From positions 620,001 to 684,000 of the forward strand of contig MKVQ01000048.1 of NCBI GenBank assembly GCA_001899635.1: a stretch of 64,000 nt of DNA, written 5' to 3'. Within the stretch, counting starts at the first letter, position 1. Every line of letters begins with the position of its first letter. The position numbers and the translations under genes are program-made. Origin of the DNA: Myxococcales bacterium 68-20 (GTDB lineage Bacteria > Myxococcota_A > Polyangia > Polyangiales > Polyangiaceae). The notes beneath the pieces were generated by a model, which ran no database searches, had not been told where the DNA came from, and was given only the letters and a program-made list of their open reading frames with translations. Shown one piece after another: positions 8,490 through 17,892 of this stretch.

Positions 8490-10265
8490 CTACTTCGTCA
8501 CGAGCGGCGCCGTGACGAGCTTTCGTGTGGCCATTCCGCTCGGATACGCGTAGCTGGCGAAGGCATCCATCCCCCACAACGTCGCGGTGAACGCGCCCTC
8601 GCTCCGCAGGTGATGGGCTCCGTAGTAACAGAGCTTGCCGTCGCTCTTCAGGCCTGGCCTGCGGCGGTCCGAGAGAGTGACACGCGTAAACTCGTATTCG
8701 CCGCGCGTGCCGACCGGACGAAATCCCGAGACGGGACCACCAAGGCACTCGAGGATGACGTCTTTGAACTCGCCGCCCGTCTTCGCCCGCACGATCACGA
8801 GTGACGTCTCCGCGTACGTCGGATCGGCGAAGAAGCTTGCCGAGCTGAGATACTGGCCCGCGGCTACCACGTTGACGAACTCCGGGTCGCCCAGGCCGTT
8901 GTAGTCTCGGGCGTTGCCCAAGTAGTCGAAGCCGGCGCTGGTCATGTGGGCGGACAGGTAGATCGGATGCTCAGCGTCTTGCGTGCGAACCACGAACGCG
9001 TCCCCGACACCGGCGGCGAACGGGACCATCTCGCCGGCGTTCAGCTCGAGCGGCGCTCCGACCGGGACCTCCGGATCGTAGTCGAGACGCGTCCCGTCCC
9101 GCGCGGCCATGATGCGGTATGGCATGACCTCGTGCTCGTTACCGACGCGCGGGCGATAGCCGACGCCGACGTATTCGGACCCCCACTGTTCGTAGGCGGG
9201 GATCTGCTGGTTCGCGATATCGCACGGCCCGCGATAGGCCGGGACGTTCATGCAGGAGTGCACGCCGAAGGTGCTCGTCGGCTTCGTCGACGTGACGAAG
9301 CTGCCCGTGAGCTCCTCGTTCTGGGCGAACTGCAGAAACTGCCCCTTCTTGAGGCGATACGTGGCCGGCGTCCCGGCGCGCGCGCCCATGACTCCAACTC
9401 CGTCTTGGATGTCGCGCTTTGGAACGATCGTCACGTCGGTGTCGTCCTCCGAAGCCACGATCTGCACACCAGCCGGAGCGAGCACGGCCGAGCTCCAAGC
9501 ATTAATCAGGAGATTCTCCTTCGCCCACGTTGCGACCGGCAGGAGGAGAGTTGCCGTGGGCATCTCGGTGCTCCCCCCGCCGAACGGGAAGATCGTCGCC
9601 GCGCTGACCGGGGCGCTCGTCTTCAGGTGGAAGGACGACCCGAACAGGGTCGTTTTCGGATTGAAGTCGTAGTACAGCGCGGCCTCGACTCCCGGCGGAC
9701 ATGGATAGTGACCAAACGATCCGGGCGAGGTCTTCGAGGCGGGGTCGTCCGAGACGAAGAGGACCACGCCCTCCCCCGGCGAAACGGGCCCACTGTGCCG
9801 GGTCAACGTCGCGGCGCCTGACTCCGTACGATAAACCGACTTCGAAATATCGAGCATCTGCCCTTCGTACTCGAGCTCGACATCCACGGGCACCGTAGAG
9901 GTATTGACGATGTAGGCCGCATAGCAGCTCTGCGCCTTGTTGAGCGCGGAGAGGAGCGGCGACTGAAGATAGAACTCGCAACCGTTCGAGCTCCCTTCGG
10001 CGGCTGCGGCGGCGCACTGCGGCTGGCATCGTCCACCGCCACACGCGAGGTCGGTCGGACACGTCTCGACGAGCTCGTCCCGACAATTGACGACGGAGCG
10101 GCCATCGAGCGAGCATCGGTCGTCACACCTGCCCGCGTCTGCGGACGGACCGAAGTCACGCGGGGGCGGAGTGACTACGACTCGATTTTCTCCGCACGCG
10201 AGCGCGACGGAGAAGATGAGCCCGAGGACCGCGGCGGGCGCGACGCGCCGAGCACGCACGATCAT
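8490..10265 (-). CDS. cassette A: IgGFc-binding-type lipoprotein
   Basis: Last gene of cassette A: a 591-residue predicted surface lipoprotein with lipobox VALAC near residue 24. An N-terminal Cys-rich segment (CSLDGRS, then CGGGRC) leads to the GCEFY motif near residues 97-101, which begins the domain annotated as IgGFc-binding in bacteria and in FCGBP. The conserved segment ADPTYAETSLVIVR is near the end, and the tail carries a WGMD motif and a GMATRKLV end shared with cassettes B, C and D. Family membership suggests protein- or mucin-type binding at the cell surface, but no ligand can be named. It overlaps the RCC1 gene stop by 4 bases (ATGA). Confidence 0.82.
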   Translation of the reverse strand: MIVRARRVAPAAVLGLIFSVALACGENRVVVTPPPRDFGPSADAGRCDDRCSLDGRSVVNCRDELVETCPTDLACGGGRCQPQCAAAAAEGSSNGCEFYLQSPLLSALNKAQSCYAAYIVNTSTVPVDVELEYEGQMLDISKSVYRTESGAATLTRHSGPVSPGEGVVLFVSDDPASKTSPGSFGHYPCPPGVEAALYYDFNPKTTLFGSSFHLKTSAPVSAATIFPFGGGSTEMPTATLLLPVATWAKENLLINAWSSAVLAPAGVQIVASEDDTDVTIVPKRDIQDGVGVMGARAGTPATYRLKKGQFLQFAQNEELTGSFVTSTKPTSTFGVHSCMNVPAYRGPCDIANQQIPAYEQWGSEYVGVGYRPRVGNEHEVMPYRIMAARDGTRLDYDPEVPVGAPLELNAGEMVPFAAGVGDAFVVRTQDAEHPIYLSAHMTSAGFDYLGNARDYNGLGDPEFVNVVAAGQYLSSASFFADPTYAETSLVIVRAKTGGEFKDVILECLGGPVSGFRPVGTRGEYEFTRVTLSDRRRPGLKSDGKLCYYGAHHLRSEGAFTATLWGMDAFASYAYPSGMATRKLVTAPLVTK

Positions 10266-11554
10266 GGCAACCTCACTTCCACCGGCTCGAGGCTCGACCT
10301 TCTCATGATTCCGTTACCCAACTGTCCGTAGTAGTTGCTGCCGACACAGTAGATTTTGCCATTCGTCAAGAGGGCGCATGTCGCGTCGTAGGTCGTCTTC
10401 ACCCGGGCGGCGGGGACCGGAAGACCGGCAACCCTCGCCGGCCTCGCTGCGTGCTCCTTGGTGCCGTCGCCAGCCTGTCCGGAGGTGTTGTTCCCGAAGC
10501 AATACACGGAGCCCGACGCCGAGACGGCACACCATCGTGCGGGGTTGACGACCTTGCTGGGATACACGGAGCGGATGCTCTTCGTCGTGGCGACCTGCAC
10601 GACGGGCTCGGGCGTCACCACCCGCCGCGGGATCGCTCCAACGTCATCGCCCCAGCAATAGGCGTCACCACCCGCTGCGACACATGCGCGGGTCTCCGCG
10701 ACGTCTACGGCCGTGAGCCGCTCGAACATCGTGGCCCGAGGATTCGGATCGGGGGACAGCGACGACTCGCGCGCGAGGAGGAGGTTGGCTCCCCAGCTCT
10801 CGGATGCGCCGTCCTCGCGGACGATGAACGTGGCCTCGTTCACAGTGAGGTCTCGGATCGGAGCCCCGGGCCCGAGGGCGATCGCCGTCGGCGGATACAT
10901 CGCATCGGAAGGCTCGTCGCTCGTCACTTGACCGGACGCGTTCGAGCCCCAGCAAAGGACGCCACTGTCGACGAGCGCGCATGCGGTTCGATCGGACGCG
11001 CTCACTTTCTTCGCGGCCGGGATCTCGAGCCTCACGGGCTCGAGCTCCGTCGTGACGCCCGCGTCGGCGGCCCGGTACGGCCCCTTCCCCCAGCAGAAGG
11101 CGGCGCCGGCCTTGTCGACCGCGCAGGTGCGGTCGAGCGCGACGATGTCGGTGAGCCCGGGGACGCGAGTCGGCGTGGCGCTGCCGGGCGATGCCTCGCC
11201 GCGACCGAGCTGGCCTACCTGGTTGTCGCCCCAGCACGCCACCGTCCCGTCATGGAGCAGTGCGCAGAAGCTCTCGTCCTGCCCCGCCACGAGCGCCGTG
11301 GCACAGGGCGGAGACGCGCATTCGATGGGGAGGAGGCCTCCGTCGAACGGCGCGGCATCCGGGATGGAGGCCGCGTCAGCGTCTTCGTCTTCGTTCGGAC
11401 GAGAGGCGTCGAATGAGGCGTCCGGCTCGGAGGCGCCAGGGTCCGCGTCGCGTTCGCTCGAGCAGCTCGCAGATGCGATCGCTCCCGTCGCGCAGAGAAA
11501 GACCACGAGCGCTGCCGGAGGGCACCGGTCAAGGAGTCGTCTTGTGGAGTGCAT
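10262..11554 (-). CDS. cassette A: RCC1-repeat propeller lipoprotein
   Basis: A 430-residue lipoprotein (lipobox ASASC near residue 30, then an Asp/Ser-rich linker). Seven blades are marked by W-G or equivalent motifs (CWGDN, CWGKG, CWGSN, SWGAN, CWGDD, CFGNN, CVGSN), most preceded by a CAL or CA-V strand, as in the seven-bladed RCC1 fold. Such propellers mediate protein-protein contacts. The location outside the cytoplasm is predicted from the signal peptide and paired Cys. The start overlaps the preceding propeller gene by 26 bases, exactly as in cassette D, and the stop overlaps the IgGFc-type gene by ATGA. Confidence 0.85.
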   Translation of the reverse strand: MHSTRRLLDRCPPAALVVFLCATGAIASASCSSERDADPGASEPDASFDASRPNEDEDADAASIPDAAPFDGGLLPIECASPPCATALVAGQDESFCALLHDGTVACWGDNQVGQLGRGEASPGSATPTRVPGLTDIVALDRTCAVDKAGAAFCWGKGPYRAADAGVTTELEPVRLEIPAAKKVSASDRTACALVDSGVLCWGSNASGQVTSDEPSDAMYPPTAIALGPGAPIRDLTVNEATFIVREDGASESWGANLLLARESSLSPDPNPRATMFERLTAVDVAETRACVAAGGDAYCWGDDVGAIPRRVVTPEPVVQVATTKSIRSVYPSKVVNPARWCAVSASGSVYCFGNNTSGQAGDGTKEHAARPARVAGLPVPAARVKTTYDATCALLTNGKIYCVGSNYYGQLGNGIMRRSSLEPVEVRLP

Positions 11555-12812
11555 AGCCTTCTCCTACCGCCCAGAGGTTCGTGGGGGACGTACCTCGGAT
11601 TTGGGTGGGCAATTTGGTCAGCGGAGCGCCGTTCAGCACGGTCGACGAATATTGATAACTGCCGCCATCCCCGATTTCGGAACCTCGCATGACGACGCCC
11701 CACCTGGCATTTTGACCGCCTCCGGCCAACCAGAGGCGATCTGCGGACTCACTCCACGTTGCGGTCCACCGCGGCGCGCGAACAACGGCTGAGGGTACCG
11801 AGCCGACGGTCACGGAGAGGCTTTCCCCTTCCATCGTGAGCTGCGAGTACTGGTTCGGTGGCTGGAGAAGAAAGAACCTACGGCCGTCGGAGGTGTGGAA
11901 TTGCGACGAGAGTGCGTTGCTGGCCCCGCTGGGACTGGGCAGCGGCGGAGGGCCTCCATCTCGCGGCGTACACTGCCTGAATGTGGCGACGCCGTCGGCG
12001 ATCCGGTGGTACCCCTCGGGCGTCCTTCGTATCAGGATCTCACAATTGATAAAATTACCGCCAAACCGGTATCCACGGAACCACACCTCGTCCGGGCGCG
12101 TCCCGGCAGCGCCCGTGATGTAGAACACCTCGACGGGGTTGTCGGCGTCATCGACCGTGTGCTCCGGGACCCAGCCGAGCGCGCCGCCATCTTCGCTCGC
12201 TCGGCGGAAGATGGTATTCGAACGCCAAGCATAGATATCACTACCGACTCCCCATACGCCTAGAATGAGATCCTTCGCATCTTCAGTGCGATCAGGGACG
12301 TTCTCGGGGAGCCGCTCACGGCTCCAAGACCACGCCGTTGCCGGCGGGGCGGGGCGCGTTCCGTGATAGATGGTGCCGGGGGCGGCGGCGTAATAGACCT
12401 CGTCGGCATTGGGCGACCATATCCTCGTTGCATGATCGGCGAGAGCTTCGTTCTGGCTGTTGTCGTCGATGTAGCGCCACGTGGAGTCAGCTTCGTTCCA
12501 TTCGAGTGCTCGGATGCCGAAGCTGCGGCTCTCGGCGAGCGCGAAGGCCCGACCCGGCAGCGGCCAGATGTCCTTGATCGTGAGGCCGACGTCGGGCAAC
12601 GTCGTCTCGCACCACCCGTCCGAGCTACATACGGCCCCGCGTGCTTCGACCGGCGCATCGCTCGCGACGGCCACGTCACGACCTGCACCCGCATCCGCAA
12701 GCGCCTCGTCCGGCTCTGCGTGCGGCGCTTCTGTTTCGTCGTCGGATGCTGCGCACGCGGCGATGGCCAAGAGCGCGCTCGACACACTGCCAAGAACGAG
12801 AAGGCGCCTCAT
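11529..12812 (-). CDS. cassette A: beta-propeller lipoprotein P2
   Basis: A 427-residue lipoprotein. I set the start at the ATG at 12812, which overlaps the upstream stop as ATGA and is followed directly by a signal peptide with lipobox AIAAC; the longer open frame adds an Arg-rich, unlikely N-terminus. After an acidic linker comes the P2 signature C-S-S-D-G-W-C-x-T-x-L-P. Blade-like repeats with D-I-W, D-V-W and N-L-W-A-V-G motifs follow, and the end is GYALHKTTP. It resembles BNR/two-component-type propellers without catalytic motifs. Closest relative in the window is the P2 of cassette D, by its shared start, signature and C-terminal end. Confidence 0.75.
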   Translation of the reverse strand: MRRLLVLGSVSSALLAIAACAASDDETEAPHAEPDEALADAGAGRDVAVASDAPVEARGAVCSSDGWCETTLPDVGLTIKDIWPLPGRAFALAESRSFGIRALEWNEADSTWRYIDDNSQNEALADHATRIWSPNADEVYYAAAPGTIYHGTRPAPPATAWSWSRERLPENVPDRTEDAKDLILGVWGVGSDIYAWRSNTIFRRASEDGGALGWVPEHTVDDADNPVEVFYITGAAGTRPDEVWFRGYRFGGNFINCEILIRRTPEGYHRIADGVATFRQCTPRDGGPPPLPSPSGASNALSSQFHTSDGRRFFLLQPPNQYSQLTMEGESLSVTVGSVPSAVVRAPRWTATWSESADRLWLAGGGQNARWGVVMRGSEIGDGGSYQYSSTVLNGAPLTKLPTQIRGTSPTNLWAVGEGYALHKTTP

Positions 12813-14122
12813 GGCTTTCCTCCGAGAGATAGAAGCACTCCGTCTCCGCCGACCCAGACGTGCCCCGGTCCGGCGGTCCATACCGTCGTGAGATCGGGGC
12901 GACGCGAGCCGAGCCCACCGATCTTCATCCGCGACCAGCGAGTCCCGTCGTAGTGGAGGACGATGGCGTCATTGCCGACGGCCCAGACGTCGGAAGAAGA
13001 CGAGCCCCAAACGGCATTGAGCTGCGCTGTCGTAGGGATGTCGGCAACGGGCTCCCAGACGGCGGGATCGCCGACGTAGTGCCGTATGGTCCCAGCGAAT
13101 CCGACCGCCCAGGCATCGGACTCGGAAGCGGCCCACACCCCGTAAAGCGCGTTCCGTGTTTGACTGTCGTACAGCTTGAAGCTCGGCGAATCGCCATCCG
13201 CGTTGGTCACGCGCATGGCGACGCCGTTCATTCCCACCGCCCACACCTCCTCCGCCGAGGCGCCGTGCATGCCGGCGAACGTGACCGAGTGCGTTTTTGC
13301 GACGTTGCCTTCGAACGTCTTCGAGGGGGTTACTCGCAGGCGGGCGAGGCCTCCCATGTTCGAGCCTGCACTTGTCCGCATCGTCGCCAACCAGAGCCAC
13401 TCGGCCCCAGGGGCCCCCCAGCCGAACATCAACCGCTGCTGGCGGATGTTGTAGCCCGGGGCTGAGGCCATGGTGGGCGCGCCGTGATCCGTCCAGCCGT
13501 CGACGGAAGCGCCTGCGTCGACGCCCGGGTCGACGTAGTTTCGTGCGAACACGCGGTCGAGCCCCCCGACCCCGACTTCGTATCCGTCGCGAAGCCAGAG
13601 CGCCGCTATCGTGGGCAAGCGTCCGAGTGGCGATTCGACAGCGACGGGAAGTTGCGAAGGGCGCCACGACGTGCCGTCGAAGTGAGCGAGCGTTCCGAGC
13701 GAGCCGAGCGCCCACACGTCGCTTGGCGAGCGGCCACGCACGAGATGGATGCGCGTCCGCGGATCCAGCTGCCCCGGCTCCGCTACGGGCTTCGTCGAAT
13801 CGACGAGCCCGTTCGGACAGAGAACATCCTCGGAGCAGGTCTCCAGGTAGTACTCGCAATCGACCGTGCAGGGCGGGGCAGCGTCGAGCGGCGCGCCGGA
13901 ATCGCTCTCAGGCACCGGTGCGGGCGGCGGCTCGGATGGGCCGGCAGGCGCGACCTCGTAGGTGGCGCATGCGCCCAGCCACGCCGGCGAGCCCGTCGCG
14001 AGGACCGCTGCCGTCGCAACAGCGAACCGGAGTGGACGAAGTCCAGCTTCGCTGGACGGAGGCCGCGAAGGAACAGGCGGATTCGGCGAAGGCCGAGCCG
14101 GATCGAGCTTGCATGCCCTCAT
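12809..14122 (-). CDS. cassette A: beta-propeller lipoprotein P1 with extended N-terminus
   Basis: This 437-residue protein has the P1 signature C-x-x-D-CEY-x-x-ETC-x-x-DVLCPNG, followed by R-T-R-I-x-x-x-R-G-R-S and a series of S-D-V-W-A-x-G blades (at least six), ending with HVWVGGDGVLLSLGGK. The hydrophobic segment and lipobox (WLGAC) come about 35 residues later than in the C and D homologues. The Pro/Ser/Arg-rich extension contains a 17-base perfect hairpin. No ATG or GTG was found just upstream of the hydrophobic segment, so the coupled ATG at 14122 (ATGA overlap) is kept. The role is a predicted surface interaction module. Confidence 0.75.
   Translation of the reverse strand: MRACKLDPARPSPNPPVPSRPPSSEAGLRPLRFAVATAAVLATGSPAWLGACATYEVAPAGPSEPPPAPVPESDSGAPLDAAPPCTVDCEYYLETCSEDVLCPNGLVDSTKPVAEPGQLDPRTRIHLVRGRSPSDVWALGSLGTLAHFDGTSWRPSQLPVAVESPLGRLPTIAALWLRDGYEVGVGGLDRVFARNYVDPGVDAGASVDGWTDHGAPTMASAPGYNIRQQRLMFGWGAPGAEWLWLATMRTSAGSNMGGLARLRVTPSKTFEGNVAKTHSVTFAGMHGASAEEVWAVGMNGVAMRVTNADGDSPSFKLYDSQTRNALYGVWAASESDAWAVGFAGTIRHYVGDPAVWEPVADIPTTAQLNAVWGSSSSDVWAVGNDAIVLHYDGTRWSRMKIGGLGSRRPDLTTVWTAGPGHVWVGGDGVLLSLGGKP
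14041..14057. repeat. 7-bp perfect hairpin inside the P1 N-terminal extension
   Basis: GTCCAGC and GCTGGAC flank TTC. The element falls exactly in the N-terminal extension that separates this P1 gene from its C and D homologues, so it may mark a small insertion. Confidence 0.3.
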
Positions 14123-15321
14123 CGCGCTTCCTCCCCGTCATCGCACGGTTCGACGACGCAGCGGCCGCCGGCGCACGCCTGCCCGGCCGCAACATCGCAG
14201 GTGATCCCGCAGCCTCCGCAGTTCTGCGGGTCGCTGAAGGTGTCCACCTCGCAGTTGTCGTCCAGGTTGCCGTTGCAGTCGGCCCATCGTCCGAAACAAT
14301 CGAGTTTGCACGTACCGGACGAGCAGACCGGAAGGCTACGTTCCGACGATCCGGGGCAGACTCGCCCGCAGCCACCGCAGTTCTGCAGATCGGAAGCGAA
14401 ATCGACGCAATTGCCGATGAAGGGCTCGGTAGTCGTGACTCCGCAGAAGCTGAGGCCGGGCGCGCAGCCGCACACTATACTCGGCGGAAAGAGATTCTGT
14501 ATGCAGTTCATGCCGTTCGCACGACAGTCGTCGCCACAAAGGCTGCAGTTGGCGTGCGTTCCGAGCTTCGTCTCGCATCCGTCGGAGCCCGGCATCCCGA
14601 GGTCCGCATTGCAGTCGGCAAAGTTATCGCGGCACTTGAGGTTCCCGCATCGCGAGCCGACGCATCCGTATTTTGCATTCGGCGGAAGGGGAGGAGCCCC
14701 CACGGGTCCGTTGGGGTCGCATTCGTTTCCGCATGCTCCGCAGTGCTTGTCGGAGACGTCGACGTTGGCGCAGGTGAACTGATCAAGCGTCTCGCCCGGG
14801 CAATACGTGTACCCGTCTTGACAGCCGCACCTGGGCAGAGGCTCATTTGGATACTTGATACACGGAAACCCATCGTCGCACCTATCTCCGCACGCGCGAC
14901 AGTTGTCGCTCGAGCCGAGACGCACCTCGCAACCGTTGTCGACGAGTCCGTCGCAATCCTCATAACCGCGTAGGCACCTCAGCACGCAGCGACCTTCGAT
15001 ACAGTCGAAGGCCTCGGATTCGGTCTTGGCAGGGCACGCCGCGCCGCACGCGCCGCAGTTCAACGGATCCGATCTGAAGTCCACGTCGCAGACAAACTGC
15101 GATGTCGAGCACGTCGTATATCCCGTCGGACACTTGTCCGAGGGGCAATAGTCCGTGAGCGTTCTCTCGACTGTCCCTGCCTCCGGCGTCGCGAAGGGAG
15201 CCGGAGGATCCGTGCAGAAGCCGGCATCGCAGTCGGAGCCGATGACCATGTCGGACGTCGCACACGCGGTGACGACGACGATCATGGCGAAAGACACGGT
15301 GATCGAAGCGGCAGCCTTCAT
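14119..15321 (-). CDS. cassette A: Cys-rich lipoprotein (six CxxC-xxx-C modules)
   Basis: A 400-residue lipoprotein (lipobox VTAC). After a short linker it opens with YCPSDKCP, then six modules of the form [NH]C-x-x-C-G-x-x-C (NCGACGAAC, NCRACGDRC, HCGACGNEC, NCSLCGDDC, NCGGCGRVC, NCGGCGITC). These are interleaved with three GCE-type motifs near D-C-x-x-x-x-x-D. The end is GQACAGGRCVVEPC. Regular Cys spacing suggests an extended disulfide-bonded rod outside the cytoplasm. Proteins of this composition are sometimes misnamed tryptophan synthase alpha chain; no TIM-barrel or catalytic features are visible. Both ends overlap the neighbours by ATGA. Confidence 0.82.
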   Translation of the reverse strand: MKAAASITVSFAMIVVVTACATSDMVIGSDCDAGFCTDPPAPFATPEAGTVERTLTDYCPSDKCPTGYTTCSTSQFVCDVDFRSDPLNCGACGAACPAKTESEAFDCIEGRCVLRCLRGYEDCDGLVDNGCEVRLGSSDNCRACGDRCDDGFPCIKYPNEPLPRCGCQDGYTYCPGETLDQFTCANVDVSDKHCGACGNECDPNGPVGAPPLPPNAKYGCVGSRCGNLKCRDNFADCNADLGMPGSDGCETKLGTHANCSLCGDDCRANGMNCIQNLFPPSIVCGCAPGLSFCGVTTTEPFIGNCVDFASDLQNCGGCGRVCPGSSERSLPVCSSGTCKLDCFGRWADCNGNLDDNCEVDTFSDPQNCGGCGITCDVAAGQACAGGRCVVEPCDDGEEAR

Positions 15322-16043
15322 GGCGTCTCCGTGGTGGTCGTCGGCGCCCCGGCACAGCTCATCACGACGCGGCGCGCGAGCGGGTCCGAGCCGCGGTTCT
15401 GGAGGAATGCCCGTCCCTCACGCACCGCTTGGTCGACGCGCCCTGCATGGCAGAGGACCACGATGCGTTCGGCGATCCGCTCGTCCTTGAGCACCCCGTC
15501 AGGGAACTCCCTCGAGTGCTCGTCGAGGAACGAGAGCGCGCGTGCGTCTTCGCCTCGCCGGAAAGCGCTCTCCGCCTCCGCGAGGAGGCGCGCTTCGCGG
15601 GCGAGCGTGTCGTCGCTAAGTGAAGGCTTGGAAGGCCCAGCCGCCCTGATCCTCCCGGCGGGCCCGGCGGGTGGATTCGCTCGCGGCGTCGCCTGCGGCA
15701 GAGAATCGACCGAGACGACGGGGACGCCGATCGGATCTGCGCTCGCGATCTCGATCTTCTCATCGACCATCGCAGGCGGCGAAGCCGGTGAAGCCGTCAC
15801 ATCGGCCGCAGGGCTCTCCCTCGAATGGATCGCAACAACGCCGGCGGCGAGGAGCGCGACGCAGGAGAGGCCGCCCCACCACGCGATGCGCGGCGTCGCC
15901 GAAGGAGAGGCGGCGCTCGTCGAGCCGGCCGCGAGGGTCGCGTCGATCTTGGCCGACAGGCGCTCGAAGTCCGCCTGTGACGGCTTGTATCGCGTCGCGA
16001 TCGGCGCAAGAAGCGATTTGCCCTTGGGAGGTTCTTGGCTCAC
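15318..16043 (-). CDS. cassette A: one-pass membrane protein in anti-sigma position, TPR-like periplasmic end
   Basis: I chose the GTG at 16043 (241 residues) because it gives a 4-base GTGA overlap with the sigma stop, matching the other cassettes; an ATG 12 bases upstream is the alternative. The cytoplasmic N-terminus is ~53 residues, a TM helix spans 54-73, and a Pro-rich linker carries V-S-V-D-S-L-P at 110-116. The C-terminal ~90 residues are helical and TPR-like (AESAFRRGEDARALSFLDEH, then FPDG). No HxxxCxxC zinc anti-sigma motif is present. Position and topology suggest it binds and holds the sigma factor at the membrane, which is inference. Confidence 0.72.
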   Translation of the reverse strand: MSQEPPKGKSLLAPIATRYKPSQADFERLSAKIDATLAAGSTSAASPSATPRIAWWGGLSCVALLAAGVVAIHSRESPAADVTASPASPPAMVDEKIEIASADPIGVPVVSVDSLPQATPRANPPAGPAGRIRAAGPSKPSLSDDTLAREARLLAEAESAFRRGEDARALSFLDEHSREFPDGVLKDERIAERIVVLCHAGRVDQAVREGRAFLQNRGSDPLARRVVMSCAGAPTTTTETP

Positions 16044-16633
16044 TTGAGTCTCCAACGGTCACGTGCTGTTTGCCGCTCCAGGCTCGTCGCGACGTGCTCA
16101 CGCGCGAGCCGCAGCCGGCTCCTCGCGGTGTAGATGTTGATGCCGAGGATCTCTGCGACCTCGGTCACGGGTCTCTCTTCGATCTCCGTCAGGACGAGGA
16201 CGGCCCGTTGCTCAGGGTTCAGCTTGTCCAGGATCGCCTCGAGGCGCCGAGCGTCTTGCTCGGCCTCGGCAATGCGATCGGGGCCATGTGCGCTCGACTC
16301 GGGTACCGTCTCGAAGCTCGCCTCCGAGTCCCAGCCGCTCGTCCAGCGTCGAGAGGACCGCTTGTGCCGTTGCGTGACGCGGTAGAGGATGGAGAAGAGC
16401 CAGCCTCGTATCGAGCCTCGGTGCTCGTATTCGTTCATGAGCCGGTGGACGGTCAAGAACGTCTCCTGGACGACGTCGTCGACCTCCTCCGCGCGGACTC
16501 CGAGCCGGTGCGCGCTCTGCCAGACGTATTCGAACTGCGTACGGTAGAGCTCTACGAAGACCGCCGCGCGATCTTCGTGCGTGCGCTCGCCGGGACCGTC
16601 GTACTCGAGCGAAGCAGGCGAAAGCACGCGCAT
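16040..16633 (-). CDS. cassette A: ECF-family RNA polymerase sigma factor
   Basis: A 197-residue sigma-70 family factor with only regions 2 and 4. Region 2 has DDVVQETF near 52-59 and the W-L-F-S-I-L-Y-R core near 78-85. Region 4 has a helix-turn-helix at 156-179 with recognition-helix residues I-Y-T-A-R-S-R-L-R-L-A-R. The AAAGGGAGGG ribosome-binding sequence touches the ATG at 16633, but it is 6-7 bases from a GTG at 16627, which may be the true start. It lies 48 bases after the lead gene and overlaps the next gene by GTGA. It likely directs transcription of its own cassette. Confidence 0.92.
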   Translation of the reverse strand: MRVLSPASLEYDGPGERTHEDRAAVFVELYRTQFEYVWQSAHRLGVRAEEVDDVVQETFLTVHRLMNEYEHRGSIRGWLFSILYRVTQRHKRSSRRWTSGWDSEASFETVPESSAHGPDRIAEAEQDARRLEAILDKLNPEQRAVLVLTEIEERPVTEVAEILGINIYTARSRLRLAREHVATSLERQTARDRWRLK

Positions 16634-16681
16634 CCCTCCCTTTAACTTCAGGTGGCGCGTCGAACGGTCACTCGAAGTGGG

Positions 16682-17719
<1,038 letters not shown>

Positions 17720-17775
17720 CCCCGGAGTATCGCATCATGTCGCTTCGAATCTTGCGGTCTCTTTCCTCGTCGAGC

Positions 17776-17792
17776 GCGAGCGGAGCGCTCGC
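17776..17792. terminator. weak hairpin between cassettes A and B
   Basis: GCGAGCG and CGCTCGC pair around GAG in the 173-base region that holds both the end of cassette B and the presumed promoter of cassette A. No T-tract follows on either strand, so a terminator role is doubtful. Confidence 0.25.
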
Positions 17793-17892
17793 ACCGATGG
17801 CTGAGCTTGCCGCGTTTACCGGCTATCCTCCACCGCCGGCGACGGCACGTCGGAGCTCTCGCCGGAGCGACGGTCCACGACCGCGGCGTCCT

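Noticed and set aside
14119-15321. Tryptophan synthase alpha chain, a name sometimes given to such Cys-rich proteins
   Set aside because: No TIM-barrel pattern or catalytic residues; the protein is an exported Cys-module lipoprotein.
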